From assembly GCA_025506515.1 (NCBI GenBank), contig CM046457.1:44490288-44554287 (forward strand): DNA of 64,000 bases, written 5' to 3'. The notes beneath the pieces are model-generated. The model searched no databases. It was not told where the DNA came from and saw only the letters and a program-made list of their open reading frames with translations. This document shows positions 31,182-42,500 of this stretch, piece by piece. The first letter of the stretch is position 1. The number at the start of each line of letters is the position of its first letter. A program made the translations under genes and the position numbers. The stretch is from Flaveria trinervia. Taxonomy: Eukaryota; Streptophyta; Magnoliopsida; Asterales; Asteraceae.

Positions 31182-33234
31182 ATGGCTGATAGATGGCCCA
31201 TTAATCCAAAGCACAACATATGTGCTCACTTGGATCATACTACTCGGAATGGGGCCGAGTTCACAGAGATTATTGCTTTCCTTAGACATTCCCGGATACA
31301 TAAGGCTATATCTACACCTTGCACGACCTACAGGTCATTACACCAGGCATTCTGGGAGAATGCCTCAGTTGATCGCTCTCGTGAGCCGTACAGTATACGA
31401 AGCTCCATTCTGGGTCATGATATCGAGGTTACTGCTGCTGATATTAGAGAGTTCTTGAGTTTGGGGACGATACGAATCACCCCACCAGATTACATCCACT
31501 GACTGTGAGAGGCTGCTTCCTCAGGACCAAGTAGCTGGGGACATAAACTCGGGTGTGCTCAACAAGAGCAACCTGTGCCCCAGTACAAGTACTTGGCGCA
31601 TGTGATCCTCAAGTGCATTGCTTCGAGGAGGGGTGGGTTCGATGATCTATCAGACCAGATTCAGAATGCCTACGTGGCACTGGTGCTGAACCACCCTTTC
31701 AGCTTTTCGAGTATGATCTTCTCTTATTTGGTGGAGAACCTGGAGGCAAAGGGGAAGGAAGGATTTGTATGTACCCCAGGTTTCTACAGCTGATTTCAAC
31801 AAGAAGCTGCCACTTCTTCCCAAGGAGAGTCATGATGCAGTTGCTTTGGAGATTATGGATGACACGACCTTGGGTCGGATGAGGGTGTATAGGGGCAAGC
31901 AAGTGAAGCCCCAGGTGAAGAGGTTGATTGGCCATTTGGCCAACGAGAGATATGTGGCGCTAGGGAGACGCAAATGGCGTCATGATGATAGTGATTCTGA
32001 TGATGAGAGGCTACTGCTCCCAGAGCATGACTCTGATGATGACGACAGTGGGGACGTTGGGGATGATATGCCTACTCCACCGAGAGGCTCAGTTTCTGAT
32101 GTTATACCTCCAGTATCCGCCCCAGCTGGAGACATAGCCGAGCCTGCTGGTTTCCATCAGGATTTTGTTCCTGGTGAGGAGGAAGAGGAGTTGGAAGAGG
32201 AGCCCTTGACACGTACTGTGGGAAGCAAGGGTTTTCCCATAGAACATGGGCTAAGGGCGGTTAGTGAACGCCCAAGAGACTCAGGAGAGACAGCCACTGA
32301 TCCGAGTTATGCACGGAGTCAGCTAGCAAGGTTGTAGGGGAGAATCCACCTCAACGGGAACGAGGAGGAAAAGGATGGCTCAGCCCCATGGTCAGAAGAA
32401 GAAGAAAAGATGACTCCCTTCGTTACCATCACAGCCACCACATCTGCCACCCCACTACCACTCACAGCCACACCATCCACCACCACAGCCACCACAGCCA
32501 CCACAGCTACTACTACTACCACCACACCTCCCAACACTATACAGATTCCATCTACACTATATCTTCACTCCCACATCACCTCCACTATTTCACAGACCCA
32601 TCTTCACTACAGCACCCACCACCACTACCCCCAAGCTGGATCCTCAGCCCATCCATCTATACTTATGGATCACCTCTACCTCCAATTGGGGTAGAGGAAT
32701 AGTTGTCTGCGCTCAACAGGATGGTGATGCGCCTATTAGCTGCAGATGAGGAGAAGGCGGCTCAGATCCGCCAGCTGCTGATCTTACTGCTGCTCAGTCT
32801 CACCAATAGGAGAGCAGCTCGAGGAAGGATCAGGCTCGAGTGATAGAGGAGCAGGCCTAACAGATGGCTGCTCGGAGCCATGAGATAGCCCAACTCCAAG
32901 CACATAGTGTCACATCAAACAAGAAGATAGAGGAGTTGGACGAGGCGAAGAAGACGATCATGTTAAAGCTAAAGGGATCTAAGGAGGAGCCCTTGAAGAT
33001 CAAAGAGGGAGACGGAGATGATGAAGATGATGATGAGGATGATGAGGATGAGACAGAGGAGGATGAGGGGACAGAAGAAGAAAGGACAGAGGAGAAGGAT
33101 GATGATGATGATACATCAGGAGGAGATGCAGCTGCATCGGCCTCTGCTTCAGGTCAAGAGAGGATGTCCAAGAACAGACCAACCAGCTTCTTCCTCTGCT
33201 CCACCAAGTGACGAGATGAAGATACAGGACAAAA
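31182..33234 (+). pseudogene. copia-B accessory protein, exon 1 (KHN domain, acidic and coiled-coil parts)
   Basis: The ATG at 31182 lies four bases after a 3' splice site. 31182-31500 encodes PKHNICAHLDHTTRNGAEF, HKAISTPCTTYRSLHQAFW and GHDIEVTAADIREFLSLG. 31575-31793 continues with YKYLAHVILKCIASRRGGFD and 31765-32337 with KKLPLLPKESHDAVALEIMD and a basic-then-acidic tail. After low-complexity Thr/His repeats (32400-32700), 32864-33211 is a coiled coil (QLQAHSVTSNKKIEELDEA) followed by an Asp/Glu run. Frame breaks occur near 31500, 31790, 32337 and 33170. No signal peptide or membrane segment is visible. The N-terminal domain matches the copia-E accessory protein. Function unknown. Confidence 0.7.
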
Positions 33235-33381
33235 GTAAAGATCAGATGTTTATGTATTTAATTACTTTTGTATTTGAATCATGTATTGAAACCTATGTAT
33301 TCAATGTTTAAATTAATTTTAATGCAATTCTATTTTGATTAATTACTAATGGTTGATATTTTGAATGTGTAAATCAAACAG
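33235..33381 (+). other. predicted 147-bp GT-AG intron in accessory gene
   Basis: Left edge AAAA/GTAAAG, right edge AAACAG/ATCC. The body is strongly T/A-rich, with a branch-point-like ACTAAT at 33345-33350. Removing it joins exon 1 (phase 1, after 33234) to exon 2 in one frame. Retaining it gives a stop at about 33309. All of this is visible in the sequence; actual splicing is inference. Confidence 0.65.
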
Positions 33382-34584
33382 ATCCAAATTACCAAAGGGA
33401 TGAGTTTGATGTTGCTCCCCTTCAGCAGGTCAAGACTCAGCTAACAATGATTCTTGATCTACAAGGGATCGTAAAGAGGTCGGTGAGTTATACCCCTGAA
33501 GAAGGGGAAATAATTCACGACCTATCAAACGAGCAACTCACAGAGATCTTCAAGCTCAATCCAGATGAGATAGTGAAGGATGCTCCAACATGTGACTCGA
33601 CCAGTGACGAAGAGCTCAACAATGTTGATGAAATCGAGATTGAAGATGTCACTGCCGAGCACTACCCTCAGTACACTGACAATGAGGGAAATGTGGTTCC
33701 CAATCTGGGTGAATCCCTCGTCAGCGATACTTTTGAGGTGTTAGACAAGATGGAGCAAGAGTCGAAGAAAGTAGAGGAAACGGCCCAAGCCTCAAATGAT
33801 GATGTCGATATCCGAAAGGCTGAGTGGGCTGCGTGTTTTGAAGAATTTAGAGCCCAACGCGCTGCACTGAAACAGGATGCCTACACCAAACTCTACAGAG
33901 TCAAGAAACATCATAAGGTGACTGGCAGGATCATAGCGTGGGCATATTTTGAGGATCTTAATGTATATGCAGTTAAGAGGCAAAAGGGCATAGAGTACTT
34001 CAGATTCCCACATGATCTGAAGACTCTACTAGGTTTTGAGCTCAACCAGCTGGCCAAACTAAAGCTTTTGTATGCTGACCGAGGAAGATGTCAGGCTGGT
34101 TCGAGGCTGCCCTAAAGAAGGAGTACCACACCATGTGGGTTAACATCAGACCCCAACAGCCTACAATGTATATCAGAAGGTCTGAGGTTGATGCCATTAC
34201 TGGAAAGCCGAAGATAGTGTTGAAGTGGAGTCCTCCGTGCACAATGTCAAGATTCCCACTCAGGGAAATGCCACATGACTTCACTCCACACTTTAAGTGG
34301 TGGTACTACGTTTGGAGAACAGCTGAAGCAGTCATAGTCCTAAACAAAGAGGGCCAAATGGATACGATCAGGGTATTCGACCCAATGTGGCTTACCAACT
34401 TGTCAGCAATGATGTCTACACGCTATACAAGTGGCCACTGTTCTATGATACGCAAGATATTGTACAAGCCCTCCAGTTCCAAAATGTCATAAGACTCTGC
34501 TTCGCGTTTGAGATTCATGCGGGAGTCACAAAAGAGGACAAGTACAAGAAATATGAGGAGGTGATGCAGAAAACAAGACATTAG
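33382..34584 (+). pseudogene. copia-B accessory protein, exon 2 (C-terminal domain)
   Basis: The frame is open from the acceptor, 65 bases before its first ATG at 33447, supporting entry by splicing. It reads SYTPEEGEIIHDLSNEQLTE, an acidic segment, then KAEWAACFEEFRAQRAALK, RIIAWAYFEDLNVYAVKRQ and IEYFRFPHDLKTLLGFELN. After a shift near 34090 it goes on with EYHTMWVNIRPQQPTMYIRR, EMPHDFTPHFKWWYYVW, AEAVIVLNKEGQMDTIRVFD and, after another shift, LYKWPLFYDTQDIVQALQF. The stop at 34582 is 25 bases before the 3' LTR. I recognise no enzyme family; similar proteins occur in plant transposon-derived annotations. Confidence 0.65.
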
Positions 34585-34598
34585 AGAGATCTAGGTCC

Positions 34599-34609
34599 AA
34601 GGGGGAGTT
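34599..34609 (+). other. copia-B polypurine tract
   Basis: AAGGGGGAGTT directly before the LTR TGTTGATAC terminus. Copias E and F have the same GGGGGAGTT tract, a SIRE-like trait. Confidence 0.85.
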
Positions 34610-35336
34610 TGTTGATACATGTATGTCCCTAGATCATGATACGAAATGTAATAGATCTTATCTGATTCGGATGTAATTTGATATGATTAATGAAATGATA
34701 TTGATTGTTTGTGATTTGTAATATCTAATATTTCATTAATGAGTCGATATTGAATTGGTTAATTAGGTTAGTGATTGTTTGAATCGTTACACATAATGTT
34801 TATTAATTATTACATTCAAACTTAACATAATGAAGTTCTCATGCGAATGGCCCATGCGAATGAACCACATGCATGAATAACTTCATATGATTTACTCAGT
34901 TGCACGACAGAACCAGGAGACTGGATCAGTCGTATGATTGACACATAAGATTGGCTCAGTCGCACGACTGAACACTCAGTCGTGCGGATGGATCAACCGC
35001 ATGGTTCAATCGCATGACTGAATCATACTAATAGTTCAGTCGCACGAATGAACAATACTAACCTCTAAATACAACCCAATTCGTTGAAAAACGTGAGAAT
35101 TCATTCTATTGCGACTCCAGACATACCCTAACTGTCCAGAAGCCTCCCAATTCATTCTCCAAGTTCATAGAACACATTAGATCGATTCCCAATCGATTTC
35201 TAACGTTAGTTTCAATTCTTATTGATTCTTCGTGTGTTCTCACTGATTGGATCGCCAATCAAATAGGATTCCGCACTATTTGATCTGGTTTACACGCTAA
35301 TCATTAGGTATTTCGTTCAAATACCAGGTCCTAACA
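34610..35336 (+). mobile_element. copia-B 3' LTR
   Basis: 727 bp, TGTTGATACATG...GGTCCTAACA. It holds the CGCACGA array (34840-35055) and, directly after it, a TATA-like CTAAATAC (35064-35071). The last ~215 bp match the 5' LTR fragment at 21561-21775 with few differences, so insertion was fairly recent. The right flank is AGATA (35337-35341) inside a copia-F-type LTR. Confidence 0.9.
34840..35055. repeat. CGCACGACTGAAC array in copia-B LTR
   Basis: Units such as CAGTCGCACGACTGAAC and CAATCGCATGACTGAATC at about 17-25 bp spacing in U3, ending about 8 bases before the TATA-like box. Confidence 0.85.
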
Positions 35337-35496
35337 AGATATCGGTCTTGGCTTTGGAAGATTTTACACTTAGATATTTCTTGTGTGAGGCGTAAAACTT
35401 CCGAAGCATTTTTTTCAGTACTTCAGTGAATGCATGCAGAGAGATTTTGGATACTTTGAATGTTTTGACTGCATCAGAATTGTTGTAATCCTTACA
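35337..35496 (-). mobile_element. copia-F-type 3' LTR fragment
   Basis: Aligns with copia-F LTR positions about 9427-9579, including GGTCTTGG, the CTTCGGAAG-like motifs and the CCTTACA terminus. On the minus strand its TGTAAGG start is next to a polypurine tract, so it is a 3' LTR. The rest was lost, or lies beyond the copia-B insertion. Confidence 0.8.
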
Positions 35497-35507
35497 AACT
35501 CCCCCTA
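35497..35507 (-). other. copia-F-type polypurine tract
   Basis: The minus strand reads CTAGGGGGAGTT before the LTR start; same tract as copias B and E. Confidence 0.8.
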
Positions 35508-38188
35508 GACTGGTGCCACCAAAACATTTGAAGATCTTAATCAGTTGACAGTCCACATCATAATGATGACCAGACCCTTCTTCATTAGATGGTCAGGATC
35601 ACTCAGACTTTCATAGTATCTTTTATCTCAAGAGATCATGCAGAGGTAGGTAAATAAGTCTTTCCATGTGTAGACATTCACACCACCTTGATCTCTAATC
35701 ACATGCAATCTTTTGGATTAGTTATGAAGGTCTAGGACAAGATGGGTCTCTTAAAAGCAAGAGTCACTTAAATTGGAGTTGATTGGGCTGCCTTTCATGC
35801 ACTTCCTTAGGTTGATCTGACTCACCTTAAGGTATGGAGATGGATGGTTTAGACTTCTTCTTATTCTTTGACTTTGGTCTAGAAGCCATTCTTCCTCCTT
35901 TTTGATGACTTTAACTAGGAAGACTGGTTGGCAGGACCTTGTTGATTAGTCTTGTCTTGCTCAGTTGGGTGTTCCTCCCTCACAGGTTCAGAAGGAGAGG
36001 GAGTTTGACCCAGCTGTGGATCAAAAGATGAAGTTTGCTGAGGCTTAGCAGGAGGTTCAGGTTGTGTTGTGTCAGTTTGTTCAACCTTACCTCCACTTCA
36101 GGAGGAACTTCACTTGGAGGGGGAGTGTAACTCAAGTAACTCTCCTTTTTGATCTTCTGCTTGATTACCCTGATGTGCTCATCCATTATAGATAGAGACA
36201 CAGGGGCAAGTCTCCTTCCGAGAATCCACACAGCCTCAAGAAGCTCATCATCCTTTGTCTATCAGTAGACTTGTTCATGCTCTTTTGGATGATGGCTATT
36301 GACCTTGTAGCATCTTCCCTCATATTTCTCTTAGTTTCTTTTTTTTCTTTAAGTACTTCAAGCTCAAGTTGTTTGAGATACTCAAACTATATGTACTCAA
36401 AGGACAAGGAAAGAAGTGCAAACGCCTAATATAAGCATATGGCACTTAGGTAGTTGATCATATTAATCCTATCAGTCTCTTTGTCTACCTAAGGTTTTTG
36501 TAGAGCCACAACTCTTATGCTGGACTTTCTTGAACTGGGGAGAGAGTGGGAACATGCTTGTATAATCTCTTGGTGCTCCTCTCCTCTTTTATTTGGAGAA
36601 GTAACTTTGCATCCTCTACTTCCTTCCTCTCTATTGACAATTGCATGTCAGCTTGTTCATCAAGCTCCTCTAAGGGGAGAGTATAATCTCAACAATGTTT
36701 AGTTCTGGTTCGCAGGTAAGTAGTCATGTTACCCTCAGCTCTCATCTTGATTGTTTGGTCTGAGGCAGCCCTGATTGTAGCTTCCATGAATCCTACAGAC
36801 CTAGAGGAACTTTCTCCCTTAGCTTCCTCTTCCTCTCTCTCGTCCTCCTCAATCTCCTTAGAAGTCATTTTCCTTTTCCCTTTGTCACTCATAGACCATT
36901 GTGACTCAGGGTGGAGAGAGCTTGGCCAGAGAGAGGTTGTGAACACCTCACCAGTAGGTGCTTCACGGAGGGAATGAATTGCTGAAGTAGTTGTAGGTGT
37001 GACAGGGCTCTCAGGCTCTACCACTGGGCCTTCAGTCAAGGTTTCCCCTTCAAAGCTAATCTTAGGGTTTGCCTCAACATCTAGTTAACCAATAGTATCA
37101 CCTAGTTGCCTTTGTCTCCTTCTAAGACTGAACTCTTTAGTGATTCTATCCTGAATCCTTGTGTCAACCTGTCAGCTTGTCTAGATTGGCTTGGATTGAC
37201 AAGGGCATGTTGATCAGGTCAAGACCTTCATAGTAGTTCAAGTTCTCAAAGTTAAAGACTTCTTCCTGCTCTTGAACTCTATGAATAATCAAGGCTCTTC
37301 TGTTTGCATCATACATCCACCCTATGATATAGTTGGAAGTTCCTTAAGGTGGAGGTGATACTGCTTGGTATACCTTCCTCAAAAAGACTCTGAATGAAGG
37401 AGTCTATTGAGTCCACAACAATGTGAACTTGAGGAAGTTGCTGAGTATGGATAGTTGCAAGTGAAGATGGTGAGTCTTCAATGTCCATGCTCTGTGAAGA
37501 ACTCCCAGGTTTTGTGTTTATGATGACTTTCTCCCCTTTTTAGTAGCATCACCCACTTGCATGAGGTGAGCAAGAGGTTAGATCAACCATATTCACATGT
37601 TCTTGTGTTCCTGGTTGGGCTTTTCTTAAAGGTCTCCCAATGAGTTTTTCCTTAAGATAAGATATCTCAAGTTGCTGATCATTGATCTTGTTTTGCAAGG
37701 TAGTCACGTGAGATTCAAGATGACTAACCTTGGAGTCTAGGTAGGTGCATGTTTTTGACAGTTTTTGCACCTTCAGCTCAGATTCCCCTCATCTTTATCA
37801 AAAGAATTGTGGGGGTGAGAGAATTGGAACGAAGTCCTCTCTCTCACCACCATCATGAAGTTCTTGGCTGTTGGTTTTCCTCTACTCAATGACAACTTCA
37901 GTTGAAGTGTCAATGGGCTGAGTTTCCGTGGTTGAGGTCTTAATGATGTAATCACTTGCTGAAGCGAGAGCCTCTTCTATATGTATATCCTAAACACGTT
38001 AAGAAGTATCCACCTCAGTGATAAATGACTGATGTGGGCTAGACATAGGTGAATCAGGAGCGCTCATCTCTCTTTGAGTAGGGAGGAGTAGAGAGACTCA
38101 TGGTACTCACTAAAACCTAAATCTTCATTAGTATAGAAGTCAACATTATGAATTGGGTGGTTTAAGTCTAGAGGCTGGGGATGGTAAC
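35508..38188 (-). pseudogene. 3' region and decayed accessory gene of a copia-F-type element
   Basis: A minus-strand stretch between the polypurine tract and the gypsy LTR at 38189. No pol is present. Fragments look like the middle of an accessory gene: a Pro/Glu-rich piece (35980-36231, SYTPPPSEVPPEVEVRLNK), an acidic Lys/Glu piece (36689-37039, KGKRKMTSKEIEEDEREEEE) and a coiled coil (37549-37770, KVSHLESHVTTLQNKINDQQ). The order and composition parallel copia-B 31765-33211 and copia-E 39589-41720, so this third element probably carried the same kind of gene. Stops and shifts are frequent. Confidence 0.5.
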
Positions 38189-38574
38189 TGTAATTCCCGT
38201 TCCCGGGACACTCACAGCTGGTCAATCATAGCACATAAAACATATATTTACATTAACTTTAATAAAACATTACAGCGGAAACATTAAAACAAACATTTCA
38301 TTTCATTATAATAGTCGCTTTTACAAAATAATACAAAATTATTACAAAATATCGTTTGTTCGCATTATAATGAAAAAATATTATCGCAGCATAAAAAGGA
38401 TGACATCCAAAATGAGCCAAGTAGCCGCCCCATGCCACTCTCAGCAACCATTACCTGCCAACTAGAAAATGCATGAAAGTCAGCGTTGCTGAGTGAGTTC
38501 TAGTTTTACAAAGACATTATATTACCTTTCATTTGTTAAACATTTTCTTTACTATCGCAGGTGATTACACATCA
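38189..38574 (-). mobile_element. gypsy-2 LTR, part 1 of 3
   Basis: Begins at the LTR 3' end (38189, TGTAATTCCCGTTCCCGGGA; compare TGTAAGGCCCCGTTCC at 56076) and includes the conserved CAACGCTGACTT block (minus). It is interrupted at 38574/38575 by copia-E; the LTR resumes at about 51414. Flank on the left is GTAAC in the copia-F-type element. Confidence 0.8.
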
Positions 38575-39372
38575 TATTAGGATCTCAGCCTCTAGGTTTA
38601 ATCGATTGAACAGATATAACAGCGGAATAGCTCAGAATTAGACAAATTCAATCAAGAACATTCGATATAAAGCGTTAAAAGAATATTGTTATAGAGATAG
38701 AATATCAGACAAAAGGAATATTGCATTAAGATTGTCGGCCTCAATGGCACGATTACAGGTGAGTCATCCTTCCTTATAAAGGAAAGAGTGACGTAGGCTG
38801 ATGTCACTTGAAAGTGACATGTAACCGTTTTATAACTACTGATGTTTAACAACTACTGAAGATGTCAACAACTGACATCTCCTTACAAATGTTCCTAAGT
38901 GTTAAACATCTTATTTACAACTACTAAAAACATAAAACTACTGATACTACAACCTGAAGAACAACCTCTTCAGTTTTTACAAGTACTGAAAAGGAACAAA
39001 ACTACTGAAAAGTAACAAACTACTGAAAGGAAAAGAAAACTACTGATGAAGAAAAACCATCACAACAACTGAAGAAGCCCTCTTCAGCTGTTGTCATCAG
39101 CTGTTAACATCAGCTGATGTCTTCAGTACTTGAACATCAGACTTTGTCTTTCAGCTGTTGATCTTCATCTTTGTCTTCAGTACTTGTTGAAGTCTTCAGA
39201 CTTTAGATCTTCAGCTGTTGTCTCAGTCTTTGTCTTCAGTACTTCAGAATACTTCAGCAGTTGTATTCTTCAGACTTTGTAGAACAGCTGATCAGGTCTT
39301 CTTCAGCTGTTGTGATGTCCTGTGGGACTTAGAGGTTTCTCTGATCAGCTCATTGGTTCTTTTGGTCCAACA
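38575..39372 (-). mobile_element. copia-E 3' LTR
   Basis: 798 bp on the minus strand, starting TGTTGGACCA at 39372 and ending at 38575 (TATTAG forward, against TGTTAG in the other copy). Nearly the same as 50119-50920 by eye, with a handful of indels. TATA-like CCTTTATAAGG (minus) at 38772-38782; the AACTACTG/CAGCTGTT array occupies 38822-39330. Confidence 0.92.
38822..39330. repeat. AACTACTGA / CAGCTGTT array in copia-E 3' LTR
   Basis: Degenerate repeats of AACTACTGA(A/T) and TCAGCTGTTG motifs fill U3 up to about 40 bases from the TATA-like box. Many units are half-palindromes (CAGTAGTT against AACTACTG). Confidence 0.85.
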
Positions 39373-39588
39373 AACTCCCCCTGAACCAATGCAGCCAAAA
39401 CCTCTAAGTTATTGACGAGTCCCACTTATTTTGGCAGATAGATTGGTCTTTATCCTCTTGATCAGATGAGAAGTGACCCTTTTTCAGCACCGGCCTGGGA
39501 GAAGTCTCTGATGATCTGTTTTGCATGATATGGTTGGGAGCTCTGTATTGGGGACTTGGACACTGAGCTGTTACCCCAACCATGAGAT

Positions 39589-42500
39589 CTACTTCCCGTG
39601 TATCAGCCTATAGGATTCCCTGGTGTAAGCCCTTAGAAACATGATCTGCTCATCCATTGTCAGCACCTCGGGCACACCATCAAACAATCCTTCTCGGCCA
39701 TACACTTCAGAGATGTACTTGGCCTGTTTTCCATTCTTGAGCTCAACCGTGGTTATTTGTCTGTAAGCAAACTCATCTGGATGAGTCCCTTCTAAGAGCA
39801 GGTTGAGCTCATCTTGTTTGAAGTTTTCAAGTCTTTTGTAAACCAATCCCTTCTTTATGATTTTTTTCTCCAACATCTTTTGGGGTGGTTGTTTGGCTTC
39901 ATAAGCTTTCTTGAACTCTTCTACAATTTCCCAAGGGGACACTACAAGAACCACAGTGATGTCTTCGTCGACAACCCTCTTCACTTGGCCCTTGTATTTT
40001 GAAGGAATTTCTTTCTTGACAATCCTGTGTGCCACCCTAGGATCAGGCCATATCCTTACTTTTTCCCTTTGGTATTGAAAGGTATTAGCAAGGGTGTACA
40101 ATCTTAAGACTTCTTTCTTCATGCTAATCATTGAAGAGGATGTGGCATATGCTTTGTCAATGCTTTTCAGCATTTCCTCATCATGTCTTTGCATCTGTTC
40201 CTCTTCAATCTTTATCATCACATCATGCATTTGAGAAGCAGGAGTGATGGACATTGGATTAGCCTTAGGCAAAGTGATAACTGCAGAGAGTGGCAGTCTG
40301 TCTTCATCCTCCTCTTCTTCTTCATCAGCCCTCAGTACCTTTCTTCTTTTGTTTAGGTACATCACTGGCAGTGGGTTTTGGGGGTAAAGGATTTGGTTTT
40401 GTGGGTTGGATGGTTGGTTTAGAGGGTAAAGGGTTGTTTTAGTGGTTGTGGAGGTAGTGATTTTGAGGATAGAGGCTTTTCAGACTGTTTTAGCATTTTG
40501 GCTGTAAGGAGGCTTTAGTAAATTTTGTCAGTTCTTTTTCGGTTCCCAACCCCAGCTTCATTTAATGCCTCAATCACTAAACCCTTGGAGTATGCTTCAG
40601 ACGAACAAATCTTGGTGGTTATTGCCAAGATGTTGTCCCTGGTCCAGGCCCTTATTTCTATCAGAGATCTTCCCAGTATTTGGCTATAAATCTAATCATT
40701 ATCTCCAGCCTTTCTCTTTCTAAGGCATCATAACTAGCCCATCTTGAGTTGATCTCCTCTGTCTCCTCCTTCTGATCTCGGAGTCTAGTTGTTGGATGTC
40801 AAAACCTGCCTATATAACTGATCAATGATTTTATCCATTGAACGGTTATGGTTGGCATCAGCTTCTTTCACCATATCATTCAGCTCCTTCTCCTTCTCAG
40901 ACTCTCCTTTTCTCTTTTGATATGTGACATGAAAGTCTTTTTGACTTTCATTCACTTCAGCTCTCTTCTCACTCTCCTTCTCCTTCTCATTTACCTTCCT
41001 GATTCTTTCTCCTTTCTCCATCTTTCCTCTTCCTTTTTCCTCATCCTTTCCTCTTCCTTTTTTTTCCTTTAACTGACTGACTCTCCCCCTTTTTGGTTGC
41101 ATTGGGTGCAAGGGTTGAGCAGTAGAAAGTGATTTGGTCACCAACTCCTCCACCAGGGGTGTATTATTGTAGGAAGCCTCTCATCAATGGCTTTGATCAC
41201 TATATCTGTGATCATGGGAGTGATGGAGGTAGGGATTTTTGAAGGTTAGCAACTGATTGATCAGGATGGTTCTGTTCCTGAGAATCAGTGCCAAAAGCAG
41301 AGGCTGGTGGCTTGGAAGTATGTATTGGCTCTGTGTTTAGGGGACCTTCAAAAGAAGGTGCCATCTGTGGTGTATTGTGGTGGCAGATGGACTTTCATCC
41401 TGACATCTTGGCCAGCAGCTCTTTGAGTCTGCGAACCTCATCCTCTAGGATGGTGTTTTGAGCAACTACATCATAGAAGAAGCTCAGGTCATCATCAGTT
41501 GATACTGAATCACCTGACCTCCTGACAGAGTCAGGATTAACATGCTTGAGTGTAGATCAATTATAGCATGTGCCCCTTGTTCTTGGTTCTGGGGACTTCC
41601 AGCCTCAGGACTATGTCCTTCATCAGCTGTTGCCGCTGGTGAGGTCTTAGAGATGTTACCAACTGCACCCCGGTCATTTGCTGAGTCAGAGGCAGTGGCA
41701 GCCTCACCAGAAGTTCGCACCTCCTTGTCTACACCAGGAGATGGAACATGATAACCCTATGCTGTGGGTTGACAGAAGCATTGTGATCCTCCCCCTCAAG
41801 TGTTGAGGTTATCCCAGTAGTAATTGGTGTCTGGGTGGGGGGTGAGGAATGCAACTACGTCAGCACTTTTGCAACAATTATTGTAGGGCTTTGAGGGGCG
41901 GTTGCATCAGGAGAGGGTGTGGAGCAGTGTGCACCCGGGGAGAGTGGGCTGCTTCAATGGTAATCCCCTCATGAGGAGGATCCCAGCAGTGTGGCTTCCT
42001 TTGATTGGTTGGTTGCTCAGGCATTCCTGTTTGAAGTTCTCTGAGCTTCGGGTGGTACAGTGTATAGTCCTGTCTGGGGGTTTATTTCCAGTAGAGATCT
42101 CTTTGGAGCAGGGAGCATCCTCAGGGGACTCAACTCCCTGAGTAGCCTTCTTAGGCTTCTTTGGTTTGGTTTGGAGGGGACTTTGGATGTGGAAGTGAGG
42201 CTGTGGGTTCCAGCTGCGTGGGTTTGCGCAGCTTGGCAGCCTGTTTAGAGTTTTGGTCAGTGTTGTGTCGGGAGTATACCTCCGGCAATACAGCCAAAGC
42301 AGGGACTCCCAGACCTAGTCCCTCAGCATGAAGCTGATTCTCTATTATGGCCATTATAAACCGAGGATATAGTATCCAACGTTAGAAAGTGGTTTTGTGG
42401 CCATATCCTTGATTTCAAGAAAAATTATTTCAGAAAAGTTTAGTGGTTCTTGTTCAAGGATAGAGAACAGTACCTGTTGCCATCTGGAAGACAGTTGATC

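Noticed and set aside
32388..32702. Thr-rich and His/Tyr-rich frames of about 100 codons.
   Set aside because: A CCA/CAC-rich low-complexity stretch of the accessory gene read in alternative frames; not separate proteins.
31182..34584. Accessory gene interpreted as a retroviral-type envelope gene.
   Set aside because: Position would fit, but I see no signal peptide, transmembrane helix or cleavage site; low-complexity acidic and coiled-coil regions argue for an internal protein.
41542..42248. Plus-strand frames of 60-80 codons opposite the copia-E accessory gene.
   Set aside because: Shadow frames; the minus strand carries the homologous accessory protein.
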